Assembly (NCBI GenBank): GCA_021806925.1
Contig: JAKAPS010000008.1
Coordinates: 1-42,104 of the forward strand
Reading direction: 5' to 3'
DNA from: a bacterium
GTDB taxonomy: Bacteria; Patescibacteriota; Dojkabacteria; JAKAPS01
Length of the DNA: 42,104 nucleotides
Shown: positions 19,651-29,166 of the stretch, in pieces
How the letters are laid out: the number at the start of each line of letters is the position of its first letter
Position numbering within the stretch: the first letter of the stretch is position 1
Program-made: the position numbers and the translations under genes
The notes under the pieces: model-generated
Seen by the model: the letters and a program-made list of their open reading frames with translations, nothing else
Database searches by the model: none
What the model was told of the DNA's origin: nothing

Positions 19651-20070
19651 ATGTATAAAGTTGATAATAACAAAAGACAACATTTTGGGAACCTTATGGC
19701 AGAGCGTAAGGCTTGTAATAAAATGAATTGTCATTGTGCTATAGATAATAACTTGCATATTGCTACCTATCTTTATTACAGAAGGTTAGAAGATGGAAAA
19801 TGGAAGCTCCATAAAAGATATGTTAAGCAAAATGATATTCCTAAAATAAGAAAGAAAATAGCTTATCATAAGCTCAAATATCAAAAGTTGCGTGAAAAAG
19901 AAAGAGCTAAAATTGAAAAAGAAAAGGCTCAATCAAGAGAAACAAGAGCATTTCTTGCCGAGACGAATGACTTTCTCCGTTTTCTTACTAAAAAGAGGAT
20001 GGAAATGCTTCTGCGTGGGGAATACTCTCCTGAACTGTACCATAGACTTCGTATGGAGCATCTTGTGTAA
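19651..20070 (+). CDS. DUF6788-like small protein
   Basis: 139 aa; CNKMNCHCA....YLYYRRLEDGKWKLHKRYVKQ resembles the CxxxxCxC...Y...G....RYV pattern. Confidence 0.5.
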   Translation: MYKVDNNKRQHFGNLMAERKACNKMNCHCAIDNNLHIATYLYYRRLEDGKWKLHKRYVKQNDIPKIRKKIAYHKLKYQKLREKERAKIEKEKAQSRETRAFLAETNDFLRFLTKKRMEMLLRGEYSPELYHRLRMEHLV

Positions 20071-20260
20071 CAAAATTTTCACTATTTTTTAAATCATGTT
20101 TAAAGATGTTTTTATCCTATATTTAAGGGTATTTAGTCAGAATACTTTGGAGGAACTTCTACATACCACAATACCTTCTACTTTGTAGCTTTATTGGTAT
20201 GGGCTATTTCCTGATTCTATAAATTTTCATTTTCTTTATTATTTGTGCTAATATCAAGAT

Positions 20261-20382
20261 GGATACAACTAATACAAGGCATTTTTTATAGCCTCATTGT
20301 TACACACAATGCAGTGTTTGAATGCATTAAGGTCAGTCCTCACCCGACTTTCCTGACATTCAAGCCTGTGTTAGTTGTATCC
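20261..20382. other. large imperfect palindrome / structured element
   Basis: GGATACAACTAATACAAGGC (20261-20280) pairs with GCCTGTGTTAGTTGTATCC (20364-20382): 19 paired positions, one G-U, one bulged A; smaller hairpins inside. Confidence 0.8.
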
Positions 20383-20444
20383 AATGGTGGGGCTGGCCTC
20401 TTTTAATTCCGTTCCATCAAGAAGCTTATTTTATTCATATTCTT

Positions 20445-21065
20445 ATGGAACAACCAACACCGGATTCAAGTACCCAAAAGCCCAAGGAAAAACGAAAGAT
20501 AAATAAGTTTCTCGGATGTCTCATCATTATTGTTTTTGTTATTGTTGTTAGTGCTATTGTTCAATCTATTTCTGGGGTTAAGATGAATAGTAATACTCCT
20601 TCTCAATCAACAACTGCAAGCTCTCTTAATGTAGATAATGCCACTTTAAAACAAATTAATCAGTATCCAGGTCTTGCCGATCTTTTAAGTGGTGATAATG
20701 GCCGGAATCAGCCCACATTAAAGAGTTTTGCTTATGATTTGAGTATGAGTTCTATCACAATAGAATTTAATATGAAATCAGATATGTCTCAAAAAGATGC
20801 GATTGGCGTTATGCATACTAAAATGAGTGATATCTATATGGCGATTTATAAAGGTACTGTGAAACAGCCTAACTTTGTTATTCTGAAGGCTGATGCTCCT
20901 TTAACTGACCAATATGGAAATAATTCTTATGATACTGTTTATACTACTAGATTAGGTGTAATAACAGCAGATAAAATAAATTGGAATGATGATACAAGTG
21001 ATTTAGAAAATAGAATTATTCCAAACCCATGGACTATTGTTTACAATGATCAAAATCAATATTAA
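20445..21065 (+). CDS. hypothetical protein with one N-terminal TM helix
   Basis: 206 aa; FLGCLIIIVFVIVVSAIVQSISG TM segment followed by an extracytoplasmic-looking domain. Confidence 0.6.
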   Translation: MEQPTPDSSTQKPKEKRKINKFLGCLIIIVFVIVVSAIVQSISGVKMNSNTPSQSTTASSLNVDNATLKQINQYPGLADLLSGDNGRNQPTLKSFAYDLSMSSITIEFNMKSDMSQKDAIGVMHTKMSDIYMAIYKGTVKQPNFVILKADAPLTDQYGNNSYDTVYTTRLGVITADKINWNDDTSDLENRIIPNPWTIVYNDQNQY

Positions 21066-21129
21066 TTAAATTTCTTGTAGGCTCGAAATAGAAGAGGTAT
21101 TATAAGAACAATATATTAGTACAACTTAT

Positions 21130-21348
21130 ATGGAAGTAACAAAGGATAATCTTACTGATGTAGCTCAAGCTCTACAATCACAGCAAGTAATTCAGCCACA
21201 AGACAATTCATCCTCTGGAAATAATAATTCAGTTAATCCAGTTCAGGGAAATTCTAATTTAGCTAATAATCAGTCGTATTCACCCGATGGAGATGTGATA
21301 AATTTGAGTCAAAATCCACTTATAGATCCTACTTTAATAGAGAAGTAA
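21130..21348 (+). CDS. small Asn/Gln/Ser-rich hypothetical protein
   Basis: 72-aa ORF between collinear genes of the element. Confidence 0.4.
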   Translation: MEVTKDNLTDVAQALQSQQVIQPQDNSSSGNNNSVNPVQGNSNLANNQSYSPDGDVINLSQNPLIDPTLIEK

Positions 21349-21379
21349 AAAGGTTCAATATTATTTATCCTATATACAG

Positions 21380-23023
21380 ATGACGCCTAATTATTCAGTT
21401 GATGATTTAAAAAACTTCTTGAACGAGGTATCAATGCCAGATGATGATGAGATTGATCCTCATAAACTTAGATATGTCATATATGCCAGAAAATCAACAG
21501 AAGATAAGAAAAGACAAATAAAGTCAATTAAAGATCAGATAACTGAATGTCGAAACTATGCGGAAGATAATGGATATAGAGTTACTAAAATCTTTCGTGA
21601 AGAAATGTCAGCAAAGGAACCTGATATAAGGCCTGTTTTTTACTAGATGATTGAAGGTATACGTAAAGGCCAGTATGATGCAATTTTGGCATGGCATCCT
21701 GATAGGCTTGCAAGAAATATGAAAGATGCTGGAGTAATAATAGATTTACTCGATAAAAAAATCATAAAAGATTTACAATTTGTGACTTTCCATTTTCAGA
21801 ATAATAGTATGGGAAAGGTACTTCTTGGGATAGCATTTGTTTTATCAAAACAATATTCAGATAACTTAAGTGATAATGTAAAAAGAGGAATAAAAAGAAG
21901 AATTTTGGAAGGGAAGGTACTCAACAAACCTAAGCACGGATATTACAAAGATATTAATTCTTTTTTGCAACCAGATGGCCGTAATTTCACATTAATTTCT
22001 AAAGCTTGGAAAATGCGTCAAGAAGGTAAAACGCTTGATCAGATAGCTGAATATCTTAATGAACAGGGATATGAAAAAGCTACAGACAATCTTGGTAAAA
22101 ATCATAAGCCTTTTGAGATGAATAAGAAAAGAATGTTTGAGGTATTTACCGATCCTACGTACGCTGGCGTTTTAAGCTATGGAAGCACAAATGTTAATCT
22201 AATAGATATTTATGATTTCACACCAATAGTTACCCCTGATGAGTACTTTGCGATTACCAAAATTGATGACTCGACAGGAGATAAGAGAATGAGAAGCGCT
22301 GGCACAAGCCGTGAGCGGAGACAAGCAGAATTTATGAGAGGTATGATTCAATGTGGTATATGTGGCCTTACAATGACCGCAGGGATCACAAATAAGTATT
22401 TAAACAGTGGGAAGGTAAATAAATATCTGTACTACCGTTGTGATAATAAAGGTTGTTATTTTCATGGAAAATCAGTAAAACCACAAATGATATTGGATTT
22501 TATAGTTGATTTTTTAAGAGAAAACAATTTTACCACAGAAGAGGCGTATAATGATTACTTAGCGGAGATGAAAAGTTTAAATATTGGCAAAAATGAAGAG
22601 TTAAGTGGAATGCTTAAATCTTTTAATAAGAGATTAGAAAGTGTAAAAAACACAATAGAAGACGATAAGAAACTGTTAAGAACAGAAGAAGATGAGACTA
22701 TGAAGAGTGTGTATAAGGATGACTTAAAAGAGGCATTAAAAAAGCAAGAAGAGATTGAAGGATATATTGCTCAAACGAAAGAGGAGCTAACCAAACTTAA
22801 AGATGGATTTTTGTCGTTTACAGAATTTCTTGAACTTTTCCAAAAATTACCGTCAGTAGTGGAAAATTCAAAGGATTTAACTGAAAGAGATTTCTATATC
22901 AGAAAAGTGTTCTTGAACCTTACAGTAAATAAAGAGAAAGTACTGTCATACCAACTCAATGAGCCATTTGCTGAACTAATAAAAAGAGGGTTTGTTACTT
23001 CAAATCGGGATAACAGGACTTGA
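21380..23023 (+). pseudogene. large serine recombinase interrupted by an in-frame TAG
   Basis: YVIYARKSTEDKKRQIKSIKDQI (catalytic Ser) then RPVFY*MIEGIRKGQYDAILAWHPDRLARN; both ORFs (21380..21646, 21647..23023) share one frame. Zinc ribbon CGICGL...CDNKGC present. Confidence 0.85.
22999..23011. repeat. putative right attachment core
   Basis: TTCAAATCGGGAT, overlapping both the recombinase 3' end and the tRNA-Pro 3' end. Confidence 0.7.
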
Positions 23024-23078
23024 ACCTGCGACCTTAGCGTCCCGAACGCTACGCTCTAGCCAACTGAGCTATATCCCG
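23005..23078 (-). tRNA. tRNA-Pro(CGG)
   Basis: Reverse complement CGGGATA-TA-GCTC..GAGC-G-TAGCG-TTCGGGA-CGCTA-AGGTC-GCAGG-TTCAAGT-CCTGT-TATCCCG-A; anticodon CGG. Confidence 0.92.
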
Positions 23079-23610
23079 AATGCAATATAAATATTACATA
23101 AAATATGAGAAATATAGCAAATATAAATGAAAATACAGAAATAATGAGATAAATCCATGTCTCTATAAGATATGTTATTCTTTCAACCATTTCAAGCATA
23201 TGTATATAGTATCATATTATAGGTTATCTGTCAATGTCTTACCAACTATATTTGAGCACCTAGTCAGAGAGAGGAAAAAAAGAATAGGAATAGAAGTAAT
23301 TATCTTGGATTTGAGAATAACCCAAATAAAGGACTAGTCTACACAATGAGAATAGAACAATTCTTTTTAGAAAGAGTAAAATTGTTCAAGTAGTACCTAC
23401 AATTTCTGACAACTATATTTTGTCAAGAATTTATAGATTTTTTTCTTGCGTAAAAATGATTCAGAAAGACAGTAAATCCGCCATTTATCAATAATAAACC
23501 ACAGTCTGTTTGTCACACATAGAAAACCATTTAAATTTAGAAAACTGCCTAGAAAAGAAAATTGATTTTTAGTACTCTAATTAATTTTAATTGTGTATAA
23601 AAAAAGACTT

Positions 23611-23687
23611 TGGTGACCCCGGAGGGATTCGAACCCTCAATTACTGGAATGAAAATCCAATGTCCTGAACCGTTAGACGACGGGGCC
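23611..23687 (-). tRNA. tRNA-Glu(TTC), CCA encoded
   Basis: Reverse complement GGCCCCG...TTGGA-TTTTCAT-TCCAG...GGGTTCGAATCCC..CGGGGTC-ACCA. Confidence 0.92.
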
Positions 23688-23830
23688 ACACCAAAATTTC
23701 TTATATATTTATACCAAAAAACATATAAATAATCAACTTATAGCTTGATATATAAGGCAATTTTATTGAACACGGATTGAATTATCAACACAAATAAGGT
23801 ATAATTTGTTGGAAGGAAGCGTATATTTAT

Positions 23831-24829
23831 ATGAAGATCTCGTTTAAATTATTATTTATTGTGTTCTTGCTAGTTGTTTCGTTTACAATCCTTCCCAAAG
23901 TATTATTTGTTTTCTTTATATTCTTCTCTTCGTTTTTAATATCATCTGCATTAGATCCATTTGTAATATTTCTAAATAATAAAGGAATACCAAGATCAGT
24001 TACAATTGGTGGATTCTTTATATTAATGTTATGTTTATTGCTTTTATTAATTATTACAATAATACCGTTCTTTAGGGAATTAATAGCATTAACTAATCAG
24101 CTACCAAGAATACTTGATAAAAGTGTTATGGCATTAAAACCTTTGCTTGGAAACAATACATTGGCAATCAATAATAATATAGGGAACATATCAAAGTACA
24201 CAACTCAAAACATTAAAAATAATATAACATCTATAGATACAATATCAAAAACAGCTTTAGGAATAATTAAGATTGTTTCTTCCTTTATTTCTCTAATAGT
24301 ACTATCAATATATCTGCTTGTTGACAAGGATCAGAATTATAAGAATTTCAGTGAATTTTTCCCAAATGATTATCAGGAGAGAGTTTTGAATACTCTATAT
24401 GCAACTGAAAAAGCACTTGGAAAATGGGTGCAGGCACAATTACTTTTATCAGTCATTGTATTTGCAATGTACTATTTATCTATGAGTATACTAAAAATAA
24501 ATTTTGCATTTACAATAAGCCTATTAGCAGGATTTTTGGAGGTTATACCAATAGCAGGACCATTTATCTCCGCTACAATTGCATTTATTATCGCGCTTCT
24601 ATTTAGACCCGATATTGCAATAATTATGCTTATACTATCATTTATAATTCAGGAAACAGAAGCTCATTTATTGGTTCCAAAAATTATGCAGAAGGTTAAC
24701 AACATTAATCCAATAATAACAATACTATCACTGATATTAGGGACAGAGTTATTTGGAATTACAGGGGCAGTTCTTTCTGTTCCATTAGCAACAACAGCCC
24801 AGATTATATATTTATCACTAAAAAAATGA
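23831..24829 (+). CDS. AI-2E family transporter
   Basis: 332 aa; conserved FLEVIPIAGPFISATIAFIIAL and ETEAHLLVPKIM...INPIITILSLILGTELFGITGAVLSVPLA. Confidence 0.93.
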   Translation: MKISFKLLFIVFLLVVSFTILPKVLFVFFIFFSSFLISSALDPFVIFLNNKGIPRSVTIGGFFILMLCLLLLLIITIIPFFRELIALTNQLPRILDKSVMALKPLLGNNTLAINNNIGNISKYTTQNIKNNITSIDTISKTALGIIKIVSSFISLIVLSIYLLVDKDQNYKNFSEFFPNDYQERVLNTLYATEKALGKWVQAQLLLSVIVFAMYYLSMSILKINFAFTISLLAGFLEVIPIAGPFISATIAFIIALLFRPDIAIIMLILSFIIQETEAHLLVPKIMQKVNNINPIITILSLILGTELFGITGAVLSVPLATTAQIIYLSLKK

Positions 24830-25605
24830 TTAACATAAAAGATTTTACATCTCTGGATATCTCATACAACAATGCAAAAAGGAAAATTTTAATTTCAGAT
24901 TCAGTACGTGTTGAATTTATGTCCGAGAGAAGTCTTGAACAAATGAGAGATGTTGTATTAAATGAAAATTTAACATGCCCAGATATATTTTATACATCAT
25001 ATCTATCTGTAAGTAGATACAAGGATATAGATATCTGGACAAAAGGAAAATATACATACGATATAACAATAATGCAATCTAATCTTGCAGGAATTGAATA
25101 TATAAAAACATATGGACACTATAATATAAGTGCAGAAACAAATATGTGTGACCAAACTGAGGTAATTGAAATACTCTATGGTGGATGTATTGCACTGATT
25201 CAAAAACCTTTAAGGATAGATGAGAATAATTTCGATTATTCGTCTACCGAGGAGATTAATTTATTAAAACTAGGACGACATGACAAGATATTAATTCCAA
25301 AGGGATATGCTGTAACTCTTATAAACAACAAGTCAAATGTTTTAATATTTGGAAGTTTTGGAACAAAGAAAAGGAAATCATATACATCACCTCTTAGTTT
25401 AATGCATGGTATGAGCTATTATATAATAAGGAAGAATGCAAGAACTGAGATAGTTAAGAATTCAAATTATACAAATGTCAGCAAAATTAAGAAGCCAAAA
25501 CTTTCAGATTTTAATGATAAAATAACATCAAAGATATTAAAAACAAAGAAGAGTGTATATCTAGACTATATAAAAAATCAGAATAAATTTGATTCATTGT
25601 TTTAA
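24826..25605 (+). CDS. cupin-type glucose-6-phosphate isomerase-like protein
   Basis: YDITIMQSNLAGIEYIKTYGHYN...TEVIEILYGGCIALIQKP...KILIPKGYAVTLINN...YYIIRK matches the archaeal cupin GPI layout. Confidence 0.6.
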   Translation: MINIKDFTSLDISYNNAKRKILISDSVRVEFMSERSLEQMRDVVLNENLTCPDIFYTSYLSVSRYKDIDIWTKGKYTYDITIMQSNLAGIEYIKTYGHYNISAETNMCDQTEVIEILYGGCIALIQKPLRIDENNFDYSSTEEINLLKLGRHDKILIPKGYAVTLINNKSNVLIFGSFGTKKRKSYTSPLSLMHGMSYYIIRKNARTEIVKNSNYTNVSKIKKPKLSDFNDKITSKILKTKKSVYLDYIKNQNKFDSLF

Positions 25606-25616
25606 CAATTATTAAG

Positions 25617-27533
25617 CTAGTCTATATTATCTTTTTCACCTTCATTACTATATTTCTCTTCATAATATCTTTTTAGTTCTTCTGCTAAATCATTAGGAAC
25701 ACCAAAATGAGGTCGATAGTTAGAACTATCAGCGTACTTCTGGATTTGTATCTTAGCTTCTTTAATGTACAACATTAATCTTCTATAAACACTACGAGGA
25801 GCCACGTCAGGATGAAGTAATTGAATATACTTTGCTAAATTAGCTAATGTAATATAGTTGGCTGGGAGTTCTGGAGTTTTTCTTACCTCCAAACGGAATT
25901 CACCAAGAAATGACTCAACTCTTGAAGTCAGAACATAAAATTCTATATTACCGTTTGCACTCATATATTTCCCTACACTAGAATCATTTGGATGAGTTGC
26001 AATGTAATTTTCTATAAAATTAATAAATTCATCCCTTTTATATCTACTGATATGTCTTCTAAAATAATATAAACCACAATAAGGCTCAGTTGGCTTTTCT
26101 CTTACTTGTACAGTTTTACCGTAATTTCTCTTTATAAAATCAACTAATTCAGAATGAAATAAATATTTAGATTTCCCATTAATAATACGTTCTTGCATTA
26201 ACTCATCCCAATCCCATTCTGGGTGTAATCTCTTTAGATCACCTACTATTCTATAGAGTATACCTATTCCCCTAACACCAGTCTCCTTCTGCAATTCTAC
26301 AAAGCCTACTATTCCTTCACCAGGTACAGTTGAGTCTTTATTAGTAAGTCTGGTACGCAGTTTTTCAAAGTATTCTGGGTTTAAAAAAATCCCTAATTTA
26401 TTCGTATTACAATTAAAGCGAGTCACAGCAATATTCGTAGGATTAGTGGTCTTACTTATGTCTCTAGCTATAATTTTTCGTAATTCACTATTTTTCATGT
26501 TTACACTTGAAATTAGTTCTTCAATAGATATCCAATCTCTTGGAATTTCACTTTTCTTTAAATTCTCTACCCTATATCTAATATATTTAATAACTTCTTC
26601 ATTATAAAATAACAAGTATTTTTGTAATTTTCCGCCATTCCTATGACCATATATTGTATATTCAGCATAAAACTCATCTGCATGTCTCACTTCCTTATAT
26701 TTGTAGAAGTCCTCAATAAATGAATCTATTTCATATCTAAATAATTTAAATTCTCTAGTTAATTCAAATATATTTTTGTAAGGATTTTCAGTAGATATTG
26801 TAAGTTCATCTTTAAATTTATCCTTTAGAAATAAAATTGCTTCATTTGTTAAAGAAAAACTTTGATTGTCAAAAATCTTAATATGCTTGTAATTATCAGA
26901 AAACATCTTTAATGCTTCTGTTATTTTATATATGGAAATATTATATATTTCTGATATTTTAATTGGTGACCACCCAACTGGAAAATTCTCTATATCAATC
27001 TTTCTATTGTATAATTCCTGTACTAATTGTTTTATTTTGTATTCGCTTAAACCAGTTGCAGTGGACACAATTTTAGTAAAATGACTAAAATTTCCACAGG
27101 TTGTTAATTTTGTATAATTAATCGCACTATTTATACCAATAAAACTTTCTTTCGATGAACGGAATAATATTAGAGGTTCCTTCTTTAATACATTCAATAG
27201 TCCTGTTATATTATTTTTATTTGCTTTATTACTCAATGCATTAATTAACGATCCGATATTAGATTTGGAAACTACTCTAAGCTTTATTTCATTTTGCTGT
27301 TGTTCTTCTAAATTACTCACTCTAACTCCATTAGGAAACATTATTACTCCAAATCCAACTATAATCATATCCATAATTTTGAATAAATTTGCACTTTGCT
27401 CACATGATAAAGTCTTAAACAATTCGTTTATATCAAATTGCTTACTATTCTCGGTTAATCTTGGTTCATTAGACATCGTTACGGATAATACAATACAAAT
27501 GCAAAAATTACAAACTATACACCTGTACTCCAT
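25617..27533 (-). CDS. large hypothetical protein with repeated HTH-like segments
   Basis: Intact ORF; likely start is the internal Met of MSNEPRLTENSK; repeated I-x-x-L...I..I helix patterns. Confidence 0.6.
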   Translation of the reverse strand: MEYRCIVCNFCICIVLSVTMSNEPRLTENSKQFDINELFKTLSCEQSANLFKIMDMIIVGFGVIMFPNGVRVSNLEEQQQNEIKLRVVSKSNIGSLINALSNKANKNNITGLLNVLKKEPLILFRSSKESFIGINSAINYTKLTTCGNFSHFTKIVSTATGLSEYKIKQLVQELYNRKIDIENFPVGWSPIKISEIYNISIYKITEALKMFSDNYKHIKIFDNQSFSLTNEAILFLKDKFKDELTISTENPYKNIFELTREFKLFRYEIDSFIEDFYKYKEVRHADEFYAEYTIYGHRNGGKLQKYLLFYNEEVIKYIRYRVENLKKSEIPRDWISIEELISSVNMKNSELRKIIARDISKTTNPTNIAVTRFNCNTNKLGIFLNPEYFEKLRTRLTNKDSTVPGEGIVGFVELQKETGVRGIGILYRIVGDLKRLHPEWDWDELMQERIINGKSKYLFHSELVDFIKRNYGKTVQVREKPTEPYCGLYYFRRHISRYKRDEFINFIENYIATHPNDSSVGKYMSANGNIEFYVLTSRVESFLGEFRLEVRKTPELPANYITLANLAKYIQLLHPDVAPRSVYRRLMLYIKEAKIQIQKYADSSNYRPHFGVPNDLAEELKRYYEEKYSNEGEKDNID

Positions 27534-27585
27534 TAGTAAGTAAATGTATTACTCTATACATACGTTCGTTGGATTAAATATAAAA

Positions 27586-27670
27586 TGGTGCCGAGGAGAG
27601 GACTTGAACCTCCAAGACTTGCGTCACTGGATCCTAAATCCAGCGTGTTTGCCAATTTCACCACCCCGGC
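27586..27670 (-). tRNA. tRNA-Leu(TAG), CCA encoded
   Basis: Reverse complement GCCGGGGTGGTGAAATTGGCAAACACGCTGGATTTAGGATCCAG...long variable arm...GGTTCAAGTCC..CCTCGGCACCA. Confidence 0.93.
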
Positions 27671-27748
27671 ACAAAGTAGTAGAGATATAATAAATAAGCT
27701 AAAATTCTGAATTTCAACTTTCTCTACACTAATATTTTATATATTATA

Positions 27749-28501
27749 CTACAATTGATTCATAAAGTCCCTAACAGTGTTAGCCCAATGATGATCGGAA
27801 TTATATGAAGGTGGAGTATACGTTCTTTCAATTATATAGGGGTCAGAAGTACCATAATCTTCAGCAATTGCTTTACCAACTCTATTAATAGCATCAGCCC
27901 ATGACGAGAAATTCAAAAACGAACCATTCCCTGGAACACCAAATCCAAACGCATTATACGATATACTCCCATCGTAATTTATTGGAACAATTCTGCCACA
28001 CCCAGATTCTGTACATGCTATAGCAGGAAGAAGTCTCCAATCTAAATTATATTTATCCGCAACTTCAAGGAATACATATGTATCACCTACCATTGGAGAA
28101 TTCATACTTTCTAAAAATGAATACAACGTATTATATCTATTATCATTACTAATATTCCCCTGTTTCATAGAAATATTTGCCTCTATAACACCAAACGTTC
28201 CTTTTGAAGCAATATATTCAGGATTAACAATGTTATTTGCATCTAATATATTTATTAATTGTGATGTTGCTATGGGTTTTATGCTAAGTTTATTACTACT
28301 CCCCAAGCTACCGCCTTTAGAACTTGTGACCTGAAGGTTACTTGTGACCTTTAAATTACTAGAGTAATTATGATATGAGAAGAATATAAAACCAATTGAA
28401 ATAATTATAAGGGAACAAAAAACATAAAGAAGTATTCTTTTATGCTTTAATTTATCCTTAAAGAAGTCCTTTCTTTCATCAAAAATAATGTCCATAAACA
28501 A
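27749..28501 (-). CDS. membrane-anchored lysozyme/glucosaminidase-like protein
   Basis: N-terminal TM, then VADKYNLDWRLLPAIACTESGCGR...YNAFGFG...FSSWADAINRVGKAI. Confidence 0.7.
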   Translation of the reverse strand: MFMDIIFDERKDFFKDKLKHKRILLYVFCSLIIISIGFIFFSYHNYSSNLKVTSNLQVTSSKGGSLGSSNKLSIKPIATSQLINILDANNIVNPEYIASKGTFGVIEANISMKQGNISNDNRYNTLYSFLESMNSPMVGDTYVFLEVADKYNLDWRLLPAIACTESGCGRIVPINYDGSISYNAFGFGVPGNGSFLNFSSWADAINRVGKAIAEDYGTSDPYIIERTYTPPSYNSDHHWANTVRDFMNQL

Positions 28502-28540
28502 AATTAATTTATCTACTACGCTTAGAACAGTATAGCATAA

Positions 28541-29047
28541 TTAACTTTTTCCTAGTAAATTTTTTATTAACCCTTTTATTTTATCTACCAATGATGCAGA
28601 TTTAGCATTTATCTCATTAAGCTCATTGATTTCTGTTTTCTGGTTTTGGATTACCCCCTTAAGCTCTTCACGTATTTTTGATATCTCACCGCTTTTAATA
28701 TTCAATAATTTATTCAATTCCTCAATTTCAACATTCTTATCCGTTATTATATTATTAATATTCTTTAACTCACCATTCAGTTCATCAACTTTTTGATTTA
28801 ATTCTTCGACTTTTTCCCTATTTGCAATTAGATTCTTGTGTTCTGTTGATTCAATCATCTGTTTTCTTACTACATTCTCATCAAAATCTTTTTGGTTGAT
28901 ATAGAAGTTTAATGATACGCCATCTGGTTTTCTACCAAAAACAGACATATATAAATCATTTATAATCTTAACCCTAGGGTTAGCAGCAGGTGGATTCCCA
29001 AATCCTCCAAATCCAGGATATTTAAAATTACCATTAGTTGGATCCAT
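28541..29047 (-). CDS. DUF4214-domain protein with coiled coil
   Basis: INDLYMSVFGRKPDGVSLNFYINQ plus long heptad-like region. Confidence 0.65.
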   Translation of the reverse strand: MDPTNGNFKYPGFGGFGNPPAANPRVKIINDLYMSVFGRKPDGVSLNFYINQKDFDENVVRKQMIESTEHKNLIANREKVEELNQKVDELNGELKNINNIITDKNVEIEELNKLLNIKSGEISKIREELKGVIQNQKTEINELNEINAKSASLVDKIKGLIKNLLGKS

Positions 29048-29166
29048 ATTATTAAGATGATATTCATTTTATATATTGGTGTCAAATAGCACCAAACAAT
29101 AGAGATTTATTGATATGAAATTGAACAATAAAAAATATGCTATACTTCATACACATATATTAACAA

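Larger units (their letters stand above)
17394..23011. mobile_element. putative serine-recombinase integrative element inserted at tRNA-Pro
   Basis: Flanked by a 13-bp direct repeat; recombinase gene at the right edge next to tRNA; cargo genes collinear. Confidence 0.7.

Noticed and set aside
23005-23023. Treating the recombinase tail NRT* as a natural conserved C-terminus
   Set aside because: These codons are the 3' end of tRNA-Pro read on the opposite strand.
21380-23023. Alternative genetic code as an explanation for the recombinase stop
   Set aside because: TAG, TAA and TGA all terminate other well-bounded genes here (e.g. ATGA overlap at 12179-12182), so recoding is not supported.
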